DNA of 34,747 nt from Richelia sp. CSU_2_1 (lineage in GTDB: Bacteria > Cyanobacteriota > Cyanobacteriia > Cyanobacteriales > Microcoleaceae), in contig JAAUPF010000060.1 in NCBI GenBank assembly GCA_012034575.1, forward strand, positions 1-34,747, written 5' to 3'. A model generated the notes under the pieces. The model was not told the origin of the DNA and made no database searches. It saw only the letters and a list, made by a program, of their open reading frames with translations. How positions within the stretch are numbered: the first letter of the stretch is position 1; every line of letters starts with the position of its first letter. Both the position numbers and the translations under genes were made by a program. Below are positions 1 through 8,856 of this stretch, piece by piece.

Positions 1-71
1 CTTTCAACTCAAAACTCAAAACTCAAAACTCAAAACTCCCGAACAACTCTCAACTCTCAACTCTCAACTAT
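1..71. repeat. Heptamer tandem repeats at window edge (STRR type)
   Basis: Direct copies of AAAACTC are followed by copies of AACTCTC, both with a 7-bp period. The bridging string CTCCCGAACAACTCTC is the exact reverse complement of a string in the repeat tract near 8660, so this is a dispersed repeat family. The tract lies just downstream of the minus-strand glycosyltransferase gene. It may continue to the left of the window. Confidence 0.85.
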
Positions 72-1259
72 TTACCAATCAACCTCCGCCCTTTCTTCCA
101 GCACCCGCTGGTAAACCCACTCGGTTTCTACCGCTAATTTCGGCCAGCTAAATCGGCGTTCTAAATCCTCATAAGCATTATCCACTAACCACTGTCCGTA
201 ACCGGGATTTTTCAGCACTTCCAAAATTCCCCAAGCTAAAGAATCGCTATTATTAGCTTGAGTAACAATTCCCGTTTTTGTATGCTGCACTACTTCAGGA
301 AGTCCCCCAGTATCCGAAACCACTACGGGCACGCGCGCCGCAAAACTTTCTAAAGCCACAATGCCAAAAGGTTCGTACAAACTAGGAAACACCGCGCAGT
401 CAGCTACCGTTTGGAATTTGTCGAGATGTTCTTCTAACATAAAACCTGTAAAATAACATTTGTTCCAAATTCCTAAGTTCCAAGCTTGATATTTGAGATG
501 GTCTGTATTCCCACCTCCAACAATTACAATTTTTGCACACCCTCCCATTTCCCAAATTACTTTAGGCGCTGCGTTCAAAAATACCGAAATACCCTTTTCG
601 TAGCTAATTCTTCCCACATAATAAACAATTTTTTCCTGGTCTGCTGCAAAATGCCGGCGAAAATCCATAGCGTCAAATTCGTGCCAGCGCGGCTTTTTCT
701 CTGGGCGAATGCCGTTGTAAACTACCTCTATTTTGTTCCAAGGAGTTGCTAGTACCCGTTCGGCTTCCCGGCGCATATAATCGCTGCAAACAATGACGCG
801 CCAAGCGTTGTAAGCGAGGTCGTTTTCCTTTTGGTTGATGTAACGCTGTCCGTCGTTGTGGATGCCGTTGTAGCGCCCGTATTCGGTGGCGTGAATGGTG
901 GCAATTAGCGGTACTTTAAAGGTATGCTTGAGGGCGATCGCGGCGTCTCCTACCAGCCAATCGTGGGCGTGGATCAGATCGAATGGCCCTTCTTCTAGCA
1001 TTAGTTTGCCGCCGTGGTGGCCCATACTTTCGTTGAGGTTGGCTACCCAATGGAAAAAGTCGCGGGCGTGCGCCACCACCACTCTATGCACCCGTATTCC
1101 TTCTACTACTTCGTACATCGGCGCGTGACCGAACTCTACTGTAATTAGGTGGATTTCGTGCCCTAATTTAACTAATTCGGGATACAGTTCCGATACGTGG
1201 CGGGCGATACCGCCTACGATTCTGGGAGGAAACTCCCATGCTAATACCAAAATTTTCAT
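72..1259 (-). CDS. Glycosyltransferase family 4 (GT-B fold, glycogen-synthase-like)
   Basis: This 395-residue protein is predicted to move a sugar from a nucleotide-sugar donor to an acceptor in the cytoplasm; neither substrate can be read from the sequence. The N-terminus (MKILVLAWEFPPRIVGGIA) carries the PPxxGG donor-site loop typical of GT4/GT5 enzymes. The C-terminal half has YVGRISYEKG and the E-x7-E motif in EPFGIVALE (E296 and E304), followed by the DTGGLPEVV donor-binding segment. The full two-domain length is present. I chose the ATG at 1259 because GGAGGGGAG sits directly upstream; an in-frame TTG at 1274 would place that ribosome binding site inside the gene. The next gene on this strand is about 300 bp upstream, so an operon is uncertain. 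A role in exopolysaccharide or glycogen-like synthesis is possible but unproven. Confidence 0.9.
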   Translation of the reverse strand: MKILVLAWEFPPRIVGGIARHVSELYPELVKLGHEIHLITVEFGHAPMYEVVEGIRVHRVVVAHARDFFHWVANLNESMGHHGGKLMLEEGPFDLIHAHDWLVGDAAIALKHTFKVPLIATIHATEYGRYNGIHNDGQRYINQKENDLAYNAWRVIVCSDYMRREAERVLATPWNKIEVVYNGIRPEKKPRWHEFDAMDFRRHFAADQEKIVYYVGRISYEKGISVFLNAAPKVIWEMGGCAKIVIVGGGNTDHLKYQAWNLGIWNKCYFTGFMLEEHLDKFQTVADCAVFPSLYEPFGIVALESFAARVPVVVSDTGGLPEVVQHTKTGIVTQANNSDSLAWGILEVLKNPGYGQWLVDNAYEDLERRFSWPKLAVETEWVYQRVLEERAEVDW

Positions 1260-1565
1260 CTTTCTCCCCTCCAAAGAATTTACATATCTTAATGTTTAGA
1301 ATTAACATTTTTATTGCAAGATGTGCGCCCTGGAATATTAGGAGATCGTAAATTTATGCCCAAAGTTCGATCGACCGATTTTCGATTTTAGATTTCAGAT
1401 TTATATCAAATTGGGGTTGGTTGCTGGAATATACTTAGAGTTCGGTTGGGGTGGGTTTAGTGGATGTCTCATTTTCATCGATCGTCGCGCACCCGCCCCA
1501 AGAAAAATTATGGATAATTTACGGGAAGCGGCATCCCGCAGGTGGCTGTTGCAAAGTTTTTGTTT
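1260..1565. other. Intergenic region upstream of the glycosyltransferase gene
   Basis: About 306 bp between two minus-strand genes. It holds the glycosyltransferase ribosome binding site (around 1263-1271) and short degenerate runs such as TTTCGATTTTAGATTTCAGA near 1380-1400. Plus-strand reading frames here have no recognisable protein. No clear terminator was seen. Confidence 0.5.
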
Positions 1566-3254
1566 CTAACTTTTCTGCAAAATTGGCTGCAATTGCTGTC
1601 GAAAACTTGCCCAAGCAGCAACAGACTCAGAATTAGAAGCAACACCCTTGCGCATCAAAATCGCACCATCTTCAAAACCAATAATTCCGTATTCTCCAGA
1701 ATTTGACATTCGATCTATCTGCGGCACAATCGCCTGTAACTGACTGCGTTCCGTGCGAAATGCGGCTTGATACCGTTGCAACTGCCACAAATCGGCAATT
1801 ACATATTCCATTTTCACTATTTCCCGCCGATCGTTGCGCAATTCCAACATCGGAAACCGCAGAATTTCCCGGCGGCTTGATAAAATCGGGACGATCGTAT
1901 TAGTAGCTGCCACGCTAGTATCCGGCGGAATTTGAGCCAGCAGGGGGCGCACTTGCAAAACGTGCTGCCACTGTGTGATTAAGGGAACTTGCACCCAAGG
2001 GTCGATCGCATCGGGCAAAATGAATGAAAAAGTTCGATTCGGGTTGGATGTAAAGGTAAAAAATAGCGACAAGCAGATGCACAAACTCCAAAAACGCCGA
2101 AACCTGGATGAAGAAGGCAGGGGAAACACTGCTGAAGGAAAACGCAAAAAGGTTTTTTCCCTGTTCGCTATCTTAGCTTCTTCCTGTTGGCGATCGGCCC
2201 ACCACAGGATCGCCCCATAAAACAGCCCCGGAACTACAGTCATGGCATACCGAATGTTAATCGCCAGCACCGATTGTCCTTGAGCTGAAAACAGCTTTAA
2301 TAGGGGAAAACCGGCGATCGCCCAGGAAGCCGGCGCTACGGCTGGAACAAAAGCCAGCGGCAACCACTGACCGACTAGGTATCTAATTTTACCAAAGAAA
2401 GGCGTAAATAATTCTACCAACAGCCGCCAAGGATTGCTTGCCATTCCCCACAGAATCTCTAAAGTCGAAGCTTCATCTCCCTCAGCATATTGACCGAAGC
2501 GTTCCATCATAAATCTCTGGGAGATATCAGTGGAAAATAACGGCATAATCAGATTGGTCAGAACTAGCATATAACCAAAACTAAGCACGCACACAGCCAA
2601 GCCGGTGAGAGGGTAGCGCCGGCTCAAAATTAGGTAAACTCCGACACCAAATAACACAACTCCGCCATCTTCTCGCACGGCCAAAATTAAAGTTGCAAGA
2701 ATGCCAAACAGCGGCCACCAGCGCTTTTCCATTGCCAGCAGCAAGCTGAATACATAAAGCGGCATTTGGCAAATATCGTGAAAATTGCCTAAAGTCGGAC
2801 CAATTACTGCATTAGCGCAGTAATAGCTGATAGCAATCGCCGCCGAAAGTTGCGGTTTTAGATAGTGTCGGGCCAGGGCGTAAAGTACCAAACCAGCTAC
2901 TGAAATCAAAGTCACCTGCAACACTGTCAGAGTGACTGGCGAGGGAAACAGCGCATAAATTGGCAGCCACAGCATCAGCGCTGGGGTGAAATGCTGTCCT
3001 AACCTGTAGTAAAATACTTCAGGCAGCTCGTTATTGTGAACGACATTTGCGGACAAAGCCGAAGATAGGGAACTCTCAAACAAGCGACCGTGAGTGCCGT
3101 TCCAAAACACTTGGTTGAAAATGCCTTGGTCGTAAGTAGCGTAAAAGCTATAGTAGCGGTGCAGCGTCAGCAACAGACACAGCCCGAAAAAGGCGGCCGC
3201 CACCGTTATCACCACTCGCAGCGAGGAATTTTTATTACCGATTAAAAATATCAT
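1566..3254 (-). CDS. DUF2079 family multi-pass membrane protein
   Basis: A 562-residue integral membrane protein of the DUF2079 family. The family signature is clear near the N-terminus: YDQGIFNQVFWNGTHGRLFE after the first membrane segment, then HFTPALMLWLPIYALFPSP. About nine or ten hydrophobic segments can be picked out, starting at residues 14-31 and including paired helices around residues 93-127. A soluble C-terminal part of about 150 residues (from QVRPLLAQIPPDTSVAA) carries segments such as IVPILSSRREILRFP. DUF2079 proteins are thought to resemble GT-C glycosyltransferases or oligosaccharide-modifying membrane enzymes. That activity is inferred, not shown, but the glycosyltransferase gene downstream on the same strand is consistent with it. 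The ATG at 3254 has no strong Shine-Dalgarno sequence. The function is not established. Confidence 0.85.
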   Translation of the reverse strand: MIFLIGNKNSSLRVVITVAAAFFGLCLLLTLHRYYSFYATYDQGIFNQVFWNGTHGRLFESSLSSALSANVVHNNELPEVFYYRLGQHFTPALMLWLPIYALFPSPVTLTVLQVTLISVAGLVLYALARHYLKPQLSAAIAISYYCANAVIGPTLGNFHDICQMPLYVFSLLLAMEKRWWPLFGILATLILAVREDGGVVLFGVGVYLILSRRYPLTGLAVCVLSFGYMLVLTNLIMPLFSTDISQRFMMERFGQYAEGDEASTLEILWGMASNPWRLLVELFTPFFGKIRYLVGQWLPLAFVPAVAPASWAIAGFPLLKLFSAQGQSVLAINIRYAMTVVPGLFYGAILWWADRQQEEAKIANREKTFLRFPSAVFPLPSSSRFRRFWSLCICLSLFFTFTSNPNRTFSFILPDAIDPWVQVPLITQWQHVLQVRPLLAQIPPDTSVAATNTIVPILSSRREILRFPMLELRNDRREIVKMEYVIADLWQLQRYQAAFRTERSQLQAIVPQIDRMSNSGEYGIIGFEDGAILMRKGVASNSESVAAWASFRQQLQPILQKS

Positions 3255-3312
3255 GCGCTAGATGTCGGAGTGAAAGAATCTTATGTGGGGGTTTGGGGCA
3301 TCTCTAAGTCCC

Positions 3313-3351
3313 GCGTTATGTACCTGCGTTATGTACCTGCGTTATATACCT
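3313..3351 (+). repeat. Three tandem 13-bp direct repeats upstream of sasA
   Basis: GCGTTATGTACCT occurs at 3313-3325 and 3326-3338, with a one-base variant (GCGTTATATACCT) at 3339-3351. The period of 13 bp differs from the 7-bp STRR repeats elsewhere in the window. The array lies about 170 bp upstream of the sasA start and about 60 bp upstream of the DUF2079 gene, inside their shared divergent control region. An operator role is possible but only inferred. Confidence 0.7.
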
Positions 3352-3517
3352 AGGTCGTAGAAATCCCGTCAGGTAACAACCCTCAACTCCAAGAAATAAT
3401 TCTTTGGAAGCCCGCACCGCAATCTGTGATTCGTTGCAGGAGGATGTCACCGGAGAATAGCATAAATCTAAAGGGGATATTAAATTAAAGTAAAAAGTGA
3501 AATAACTCGGCTCGCCA

Positions 3518-4753
3518 ATGGTCAATTATTTTCACCCGATCGAAAAGCTGAATAACCTGCATCCGGCGATGGGCGCTAGCGATACCGACTGTTCCCCCGA
3601 ACAGGCGGACCATCAAGAGCCACCTCTCCAACTACTTTTGTTCGTAGACAAGCGCCCGTCTTCGCGCGAACAAAACAGGCACATCCGCAAATCCCTGCAA
3701 GCTTTGAAAGCAGACTGCGATTTTGAACTGCAAGTCATCGACGTGGGCGAACAGCCGGATTTGGCCGAACATTTTAAACTCGTAGCCACTCCTTCGCTGC
3801 TCAAAATTCATCCCGATCCGCGACAGACTCTCGCCGGCAGCAATTTGATCGCGCAATTGGAACACTGGTGGCCCCGCTGGCAGTTGTCCGCTCAAGAATA
3901 CGCGACTCAGCAGCAAGCTGCTGCTATGACAGCAAATGCTCCCGATAAAACATCCAGATTTTCGATGGCTTGTGCTGCCGAGCTCGTGCAGTTGTCTGAT
4001 GAAGTGTTTCGCCTGAAGCAGGAAAAAGAACACCTGCAAGAACAGTTGCAGTTGAAAGACCGGATTATTGCCATGCTGGCTCACGATCTCCGGAATCCTT
4101 TGACGGCTGCGAGTTTGGCTTTGGAAACTTTGGAGTCGAACCAGAAGGTGAAAGAGGGAGAAAAACCCCGCTTGACGCCGCAACTGGCAGCTCATTTAAT
4201 GAAACAAGCTAAACGCCAAATTCGGATTGTCGATCGCATGATTACAGATATCCTGCAAGCAGCCCGAGGCACAAATGCTCAACTGCGAATTGAACCCCAA
4301 AAAATGGAATTAGGAGAAATTTGTCAAGAGGTAATCTTTCAATTTAAAGATCTATTTAAGGCGAAAAATCTGAAGTTGGAAACCGATATTCCTGCTGATT
4401 TGCCCTCGATCTATGCCGATCCCGATCGCATCCAACAAGTGATTGCCAACCTGCTAGATAATGCCACTAAATACACTCCAGAACAAGGAACTGTGAGTAT
4501 TTCAATCCTCCACCGAACCGCTTACAAAGTTCAAGTTAGCATCGCCGACAGCGGGCCGGGAATTCCTGAGGAGAATTTGCAAAGTATATTTGAAGACCGC
4601 TTCCGCCTGCAGCGAGACGAATCAAAAGACGGTTACGGAATCGGACTTTCTCTGTGCCAGCGCATCATCCGCTCTCACTACGGTCAAATTTGGGTAGATT
4701 CTCAAGCAGGTAAGGGCAGTTGTTTTCATTTTACTTTGCCGGTTGGGCGCTGA
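3518..4753 (+). CDS. sasA: SasA, KaiC-interacting clock output histidine kinase
   Basis: A 411-residue soluble sensor kinase. Residues of about 36-122 form a KaiB-like thioredoxin-fold domain ([34 protein letters not shown]), the SasA hallmark that binds the KaiC ring. A coiled linker follows, then the dimerisation/phosphoacceptor helix with H189 in [10 protein letters not shown]. The ATP-binding domain has the N box ([16 protein letters not shown]), the G1 box DSGPGIP and the G2 box GYGIGLSL. In Synechococcus, SasA passes clock phase from KaiC to the response regulator RpaA; neither kai genes nor rpaA lie in this window. The N-terminus before the KaiB-like domain is about 35 residues long and poorly conserved in character, so a later start (the ATG at 3569) is possible. 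The gene stands alone on its strand. Confidence 0.95.
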   Translation: MVNYFHPIEKLNNLHPAMGASDTDCSPEQADHQEPPLQLLLFVDKRPSSREQNRHIRKSLQALKADCDFELQVIDVGEQPDLAEHFKLVATPSLLKIHPDPRQTLAGSNLIAQLEHWWPRWQLSAQEYATQQQAAAMTANAPDKTSRFSMACAAELVQLSDEVFRLKQEKEHLQEQLQLKDRIIAMLAHDLRNPLTAASLALETLESNQKVKEGEKPRLTPQLAAHLMKQAKRQIRIVDRMITDILQAARGTNAQLRIEPQKMELGEICQEVIFQFKDLFKAKNLKLETDIPADLPSIYADPDRIQQVIANLLDNATKYTPEQGTVSISILHRTAYKVQVSIADSGPGIPEENLQSIFEDRFRLQRDESKDGYGIGLSLCQRIIRSHYGQIWVDSQAGKGSCFHFTLPVGR

Positions 4754-4948
4754 AAATTAGCAATTAAATATGATGCGCGATCGAGCGGATGTTATGGAGG
4801 TTTGGGCGATCGCGCCTTTGTCTGTTATGGCCGAAGGCAGAAGTCAGAGGGCAGAAGGCAGAAGTCCGAGGGACTCACAGTAACGCTTTGGGCGATCTAA
4901 AATGTCTTGAGCCGTTTTGGCAGTTGCTATATATGTTACGGGAAATTT
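4754..4948. other. Intergenic region with GGCAGAAG-type repeats
   Basis: The region separates sasA from the decayed toxin gene. At 4833-4870 there are overlapping copies of GAAGGCAGAAG and related 7-mers, a purine-rich version of the STRR repeats. Two HIP1-like GCGATCGC-type sites are present. No convincing coding region or terminator was seen. Confidence 0.55.
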
Positions 4949-5130
4949 TCAAGGTTGAAAGCGGAAGTGTTGGAGCGATCGCACTCTAGCAATTATTTCA
5001 AAATCACGATCGTTGTGAACCAAAAGTAAATTGTTGTCTAAAGCCACTTGGGCAATACAGCAATCAATTGGACTTGGCCGCTGCGATCGCGGAACATCAA
5101 TATCCAAACAGACGTATCAATCAACAACAT
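4949..5130 (-). pseudogene. VapC-like PIN-domain toxin remnant (internal deletion plus frameshift)
   Basis: Reading from the ATG at 5130, the sequence starts as a PIN-domain RNase toxin (MLLIDTSVWILMFRDRSGQV, with the first catalytic aspartate in LLIDTSVW). It then runs out of frame and stops near 5038. In another frame, starting at about 5085, the C-terminal PIN segment appears: PSPIDCCIAQVALDNNLLLV, then HNDRDFEIIARV and a stop at 4949-4951. The intervening stretch of about 70 codons normally present in the family, including the second acidic residue, is missing. The toxin should therefore be inactive. The start overlaps the antitoxin gene by 14 bp, as in functional vapBC operons. The break lies around the AGCGGCCAAGTCCAATTGAT stretch near 5070-5090. 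Confidence 0.8.
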
Positions 5131-5329
5131 GACGAGTCTCGCGCAGGACTTTATGGTCGAAATCTGAGACAAATTGAATTTGTCCTGCCAGATAGAACAG
5201 ATTTTTCTTGCGGCGCGATCGTACAAGTTCTTGCAAAGCTAGGTTAAGCAGTTCTTCTTGAGTGGTGATTTTGGTAAGTTGCACAGCTTCTTCGAGCAGA
5301 GAGTCGTCGAGATTAAGGGTGATTTGCAT
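5117..5329 (-). CDS. VapB-type antitoxin (ribbon-helix-helix)
   Basis: A 70-residue protein beginning MQITLNLDDSLLEEAVQLT and continuing TQEELLNLALQELVRSRR. This is the ribbon-helix-helix pattern of type II VapB antitoxins (DUF2191-like): a beta strand, two helices, then a C-terminal tail that normally binds the toxin (NLFYLAGQIQFVSDFDHKVL). It overlaps the remnant PIN toxin gene by 14 bp and precedes it, the usual antitoxin-first order. Because the toxin is decayed, this gene may persist as an orphan antitoxin or a transcriptional regulator. The ATG at 5329 is the only sensible start. A candidate promoter region lies just upstream (AGTATAACATGG around 5378-5391 on the plus strand), but no motif is clear. 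Confidence 0.85.
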   Translation of the reverse strand: MQITLNLDDSLLEEAVQLTKITTQEELLNLALQELVRSRRKKNLFYLAGQIQFVSDFDHKVLRETRHVVD

Positions 5330-5467
5330 TTATTTGGCTGTCGAACAACAGGTGTTAGAGATATATCTCCTGAAATTAGTATAACATGGAAAATGTCGCC
5401 GCGGGCTTACAGAATATCTCGTTTCGATCGCAGATATTTGTTGTAAACCCACTCTTTGACTCTACAA

Positions 5468-5495
5468 ATGACTGATGACTGATGACTGATGACTA
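5468..5495. repeat. ATGACTG heptamer array
   Basis: Three copies of ATGACTG and one variant, ATGACTA, lie in direct tandem with a 7-bp period, ending 5 bp before the stop codon of raf1. This is another member of the STRR class seen throughout the window. Confidence 0.85.
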
Positions 5496-5499
5496 ATAA

Positions 5500-6594
5500 C
5501 TAATCGTCAATTTGCCACCGCTCTTTGGTATAACCTTCATCCACAATCTTTTTCGGGCGCATTACCAAAATAACTTGACCCAAAATTGAAATATCCGGGG
5601 ATGTTTCAAACCAAAACAATTCTAAATTACCCTCGCGATCGGCAATGAAATAATTGTCAGCATCCCACTGCCTTTGGGCTCGATCGACCACAACTAAAAT
5701 TTCCTCAACTTTACCTTGCAGCGGCACCGGCAAACCGTCGCTCATTGCTAAAATTGCGATCGGATCTTCTGCATTCAAAATCACTTGCCAGCCGGGAACA
5801 GCTACCCACGCCGCAGGCCCGGAAAACTTTACCATTCCAAATGACCCGATTTCGTCAGCTAGAGGTACAGCTTGCAAATCCGTCACAGATAAGGGCAACT
5901 TGCCAACTACAGGGACAATGCGGGGCAATTCTTCTTCCGCATCCACGCGGTAAACGGGCAAGCGGGGCGCAGCGCGCCTGGGAACAACCGTAAAATCGAC
6001 CAGCAACTGCTCGATTTGCCCTCTGGCACTGGGACTGCTAGCTAATTTTAAACCGCGAGCAATTAAGCGCGATCGCTCTTGCAAATCGCTTTGCTGTCTG
6101 GCCAACTTCCAACACTGATAAGCTACAGCATCGCCCGCAGCATCCGTAAATCCCTGCGGCAGAGTTCCGAAGCGGGAATACTCTTTCATTGCTTTAGCGA
6201 CTTCGCGGGCGTCGTCAGCATCCAAATTGTGAGCCAGGATCAAAGCAGCCGCAGCCGCTCTTTCTGTTTGAGTCAAAATCCGAAACTCGTATAAAATATC
6301 GCTGCCTTTGCGCCAAAAGTGCGATCGAACTTCTTCAGAAGCGCCAGCGTTTACCATGCTGGTGTAAACTTGGGCTGCGACGCTAACTTGATTTTGGTGA
6401 ACCGGCTCAAAACCTGTTTCCTCAAAAATCTTTTGGGAACTGCACCCAGCTTTTTGCAGTGCTATGCAGGCGTGCCCCCAGTCTACCCAACTGCCTTCCT
6501 TGCGACGGAGCGATCGAATTAATTCTTCGACATTCACAGCATCGCTGGAGGCCTCAGATGCTGGCTGGGGTAAATTTTGGGGTGTTTCAGTCAT
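5500..6594 (-). CDS. raf1: Rubisco accumulation factor 1 (Raf1)
   Basis: A 364-residue chaperone that helps Rubisco large subunits dimerise and assemble into the L8 core in cyanobacteria and chloroplasts. The N-terminal helical domain is recognisable (RSLRRKEGSWVDWGHACIAL, then QKIFEETGFEPVHQNQVSVA), as is the long alpha-helical block to about residue 200. A linker of about 215-235 leads to the beta-rich C-terminal dimerisation domain, which ends LGQVILVMRPKK and a short tail. The length matches cyanobacterial Raf1. I chose the ATG at 6594; an in-frame TTG lies 21 bp upstream (6615), and neither has a strong ribosome binding site. The gene is transcribed divergently from the REC-GAF gene, with about 155 bp between them. 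No carboxysome or Rubisco genes lie in the window. Confidence 0.92.
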   Translation of the reverse strand: MTETPQNLPQPASEASSDAVNVEELIRSLRRKEGSWVDWGHACIALQKAGCSSQKIFEETGFEPVHQNQVSVAAQVYTSMVNAGASEEVRSHFWRKGSDILYEFRILTQTERAAAAALILAHNLDADDAREVAKAMKEYSRFGTLPQGFTDAAGDAVAYQCWKLARQQSDLQERSRLIARGLKLASSPSARGQIEQLLVDFTVVPRRAAPRLPVYRVDAEEELPRIVPVVGKLPLSVTDLQAVPLADEIGSFGMVKFSGPAAWVAVPGWQVILNAEDPIAILAMSDGLPVPLQGKVEEILVVVDRAQRQWDADNYFIADREGNLELFWFETSPDISILGQVILVMRPKKIVDEGYTKERWQIDD

Positions 6595-6749
6595 AATTGT
6601 GTCAAATTGTGTCAAAAATAAGCACTAAGTTAAGTTTGATTTTGTACGGTCAGGGTCACTGCCGCAGGAAGATCGAGCTTGATAGTATGTAGTTGATTAG
6701 ACTATCAGAATAGTTGCTCGCCTAAATTGACTGAGGGGAGTTTATCCTA

Positions 6750-7694
6750 TTGTTTATGAATAATGCCATTCCAGAGCTAGATCAAATTAAACGCCAGCTC
6801 ATGACCCTACACCGACCGAAAAAGCCCAAAATGTTGGTAGTAGACGACGAACCAGACAATCTGGATTTACTCTACCGCACTTTCCGACGAGATTTTAACG
6901 TACTCAAGGCTGAGAGCGGCATTCGCGCCCTGGAAGTCCTGGCCCTCGAAGGCGAGGTTGCTGTCATCATCTCCGACCAGCGGATGCCGGAAATGAAGGG
7001 AACCGAGTTTCTCAGCAAAACTGTTCCGCAGTTTCCGAATACAGTTAGAATTATTCTCACCGGTTTTACGGATATTGAAGACTTGGTGGATGCGATTAAC
7101 TCGGGACAGGTTTACAAGTATATCACTAAGCCTTGGGACCCGAACGAGTTGAAAACGGTCGTGCAGAAAGCGGCTGAGACCTATGAAGTTCTCAAACAGC
7201 GAACCGAAGAATTAAACCGATCTCAAAATCAAATCCAACTGTTAGCAACTATTATGCAATCGGCTGTGGAATATTCGAGTTTGGCAGCAACTTTAGCGCC
7301 AATTGCTAATGCTGTCAGCGACAATTTTTTGGCAGATCTTTGCATTTTACAAGTGCTGGAAAATAATGTTTTAACTCCTGCGCAAGGTATTCACAGCAGT
7401 GGCAAAACTGTGGAAAATTGGCTGGCGGATGACCCTCTAGCTCAGGAAGCGATCGCCTCTGGAACTATTCAGGGATCGGTAAATATTGCGACGGATGCTG
7501 CTCTGTCGGGTGTGGAACACTACCAAAAATCGGGAATTCAAGCTCACATGGCCGTGCCGATCGTTCATGCAGGCAAGTCGATCGCCCTGCTTTCCCTCCA
7601 GTGGCAACAACCTTGTTCCCTCCGGCCGGACGAACTGACAACAGTTCGCCTCGCAGCTCAACAAATTGCTTTGGTACTCGCGAGTTTTCAATAG
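6750..7694 (+). CDS. Response regulator with receiver and GAF-like domains
   Basis: A 314-residue soluble protein. Residues of about 27-145 form a CheY-like receiver: MLVVDDEPDN supplies the acidic pair, D76 in IISDQRMPEMKG is the phosphoacceptor, followed by ILTGF and the conserved lysine in YITKPWDP. A coiled-coil linker (about 145-170) joins a C-terminal GAF-like domain (about 165-312: LATIMQSAVEYSSLAATLAP to LLSLQWQQP). There is no DNA-binding, HD-GYP or GGDEF output domain, so it may act by protein contact or as a stand-alone sensor-regulator. The TTG at 6750 is 9 bp after GAGGGGAG and is a plausible start; the ATG at 6756 is the alternative, at a longer spacing. No partner kinase is adjacent. 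Confidence 0.85.
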   Translation: MFMNNAIPELDQIKRQLMTLHRPKKPKMLVVDDEPDNLDLLYRTFRRDFNVLKAESGIRALEVLALEGEVAVIISDQRMPEMKGTEFLSKTVPQFPNTVRIILTGFTDIEDLVDAINSGQVYKYITKPWDPNELKTVVQKAAETYEVLKQRTEELNRSQNQIQLLATIMQSAVEYSSLAATLAPIANAVSDNFLADLCILQVLENNVLTPAQGIHSSGKTVENWLADDPLAQEAIASGTIQGSVNIATDAALSGVEHYQKSGIQAHMAVPIVHAGKSIALLSLQWQQPCSLRPDELTTVRLAAQQIALVLASFQ

Positions 7695-7908
<214 letters not shown>

Positions 7909-8610
7909 ATGACCGATCGCGCCGAACAAATTAAAAATATCTTCAATCGCATTGCTCCAATTTACAATCAAATGAACGATTGGTTGAGTTTGGGACAGCA
8001 CCGAATTTGGAAGCAAATGACGGTTAAATGGAGTAATGCCCGCCCCGGCAATACTTGTTTGGACTTGTGCTGCGGTAGCGGGGATTTGGCTTTGTTGCTG
8101 GCACAGCAAGCAGGTCCGACCGGTTGCGTATTCGGTGCGGATTTTTCCGCCGCCCAGTTGGAAATAGCCCGCCAGCGATCTCGACCTTTTCTGACTCCCA
8201 CAAGCAGCATTTCCTGGGTGGAAGCTGACGCCCTCGACTTGCCTTTTGCTGACAATTACTTCGACTGCGCGACAATGGGTTACGGTTTGCGCAACGTGAC
8301 AGATATTCCCCGATGCCTGCGGGAACTGCAGCGCGTGCTCAAACCGGGCGGGACAGCAGCAATTCTCGACCTCCACCGCCCCAGCAATTCCTTGATGCGG
8401 AGTTTTCAGCAGTTGTATCTCGATACTCTCGTAGTACCCGCCGCCAGTCAATTTGGCATGACTGAAGAATATGCCTACATCAATCCCAGTTTAGACAAAT
8501 TCCCGATCGGACCCGAACAAGTCGAACTCGCTCTCAACGCCGGATTTGCCACCGCCTCACACTATCCGATCGCGGGAGCTATGATGGGAGTATTGGTAGT
8601 TGACAGTTGA
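7909..8610 (+). CDS. menG: Demethylphylloquinone (2-phytyl-1,4-naphthoquinone) methyltransferase
   Basis: A 233-residue class I SAM-dependent methyltransferase of the UbiE/MenG family. In cyanobacteria it carries out the last methylation of phylloquinone, the photosystem I A1 cofactor. It shows the family N-terminus (IFNRIAPIYNQMNDWLSLGQ), the SAM-binding motif LDLCCGSGDLA, an acidic second motif ending in GADFSAAQLE, and the UbiE signature YGLRNVTDIPRCLRELQRVL. I chose the ATG at 7909 because the protein begins MTDRAEQIKNIFNRIAP as in relatives; upstream codons are repeat DNA. The last codons (GTT GAC AGT TGA) belong to the next STRR array, so the extreme C-terminus (LVVDS) and the stop codon come from the repeat. 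No Shine-Dalgarno sequence is visible. The assignment to phylloquinone is from family and organism. Confidence 0.93.
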   Translation: MTDRAEQIKNIFNRIAPIYNQMNDWLSLGQHRIWKQMTVKWSNARPGNTCLDLCCGSGDLALLLAQQAGPTGCVFGADFSAAQLEIARQRSRPFLTPTSSISWVEADALDLPFADNYFDCATMGYGLRNVTDIPRCLRELQRVLKPGGTAAILDLHRPSNSLMRSFQQLYLDTLVVPAASQFGMTEEYAYINPSLDKFPIGPEQVELALNAGFATASHYPIAGAMMGVLVVDS

Positions 8611-8856
8611 CAGTTGAGAGTTGACAGTTGAGAGTTGAGAGTTGACCTGGGACAGTTGAGAGTTGTTCGGGAGTTCTGTAGGGGCGAAGCGAAGCGGAGG
8701 GGATGCCCCCGTGCTCGCCCTGAGTTTTGAGTTTTGAATTAAGAGATGTCAATACTCAAAACTCACGCATTCACAACTCAAAACTATTTAAAATTACCAA
8801 TTACCAATTACCGATTACCAATTACCAATTACCGATTATCTATTATTTAATTATTG
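8611..8856. repeat. STRR arrays and a dispersed GGGCGAAGCGAAGCGGAGGG element
   Basis: GTTGACA/GTTGAGA heptamers run from the menG stop to about 8668. The 20-mer GGGCGAAGCGAAGCGGAGGG lies at 8682-8701 and is repeated exactly at 15403-15422. AAAACTC-like heptamers and an ACCAATT/ACCGATT array (about 8797-8842) follow, up to the start of the DUF445 gene. No gene was found in this stretch. Confidence 0.85.
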
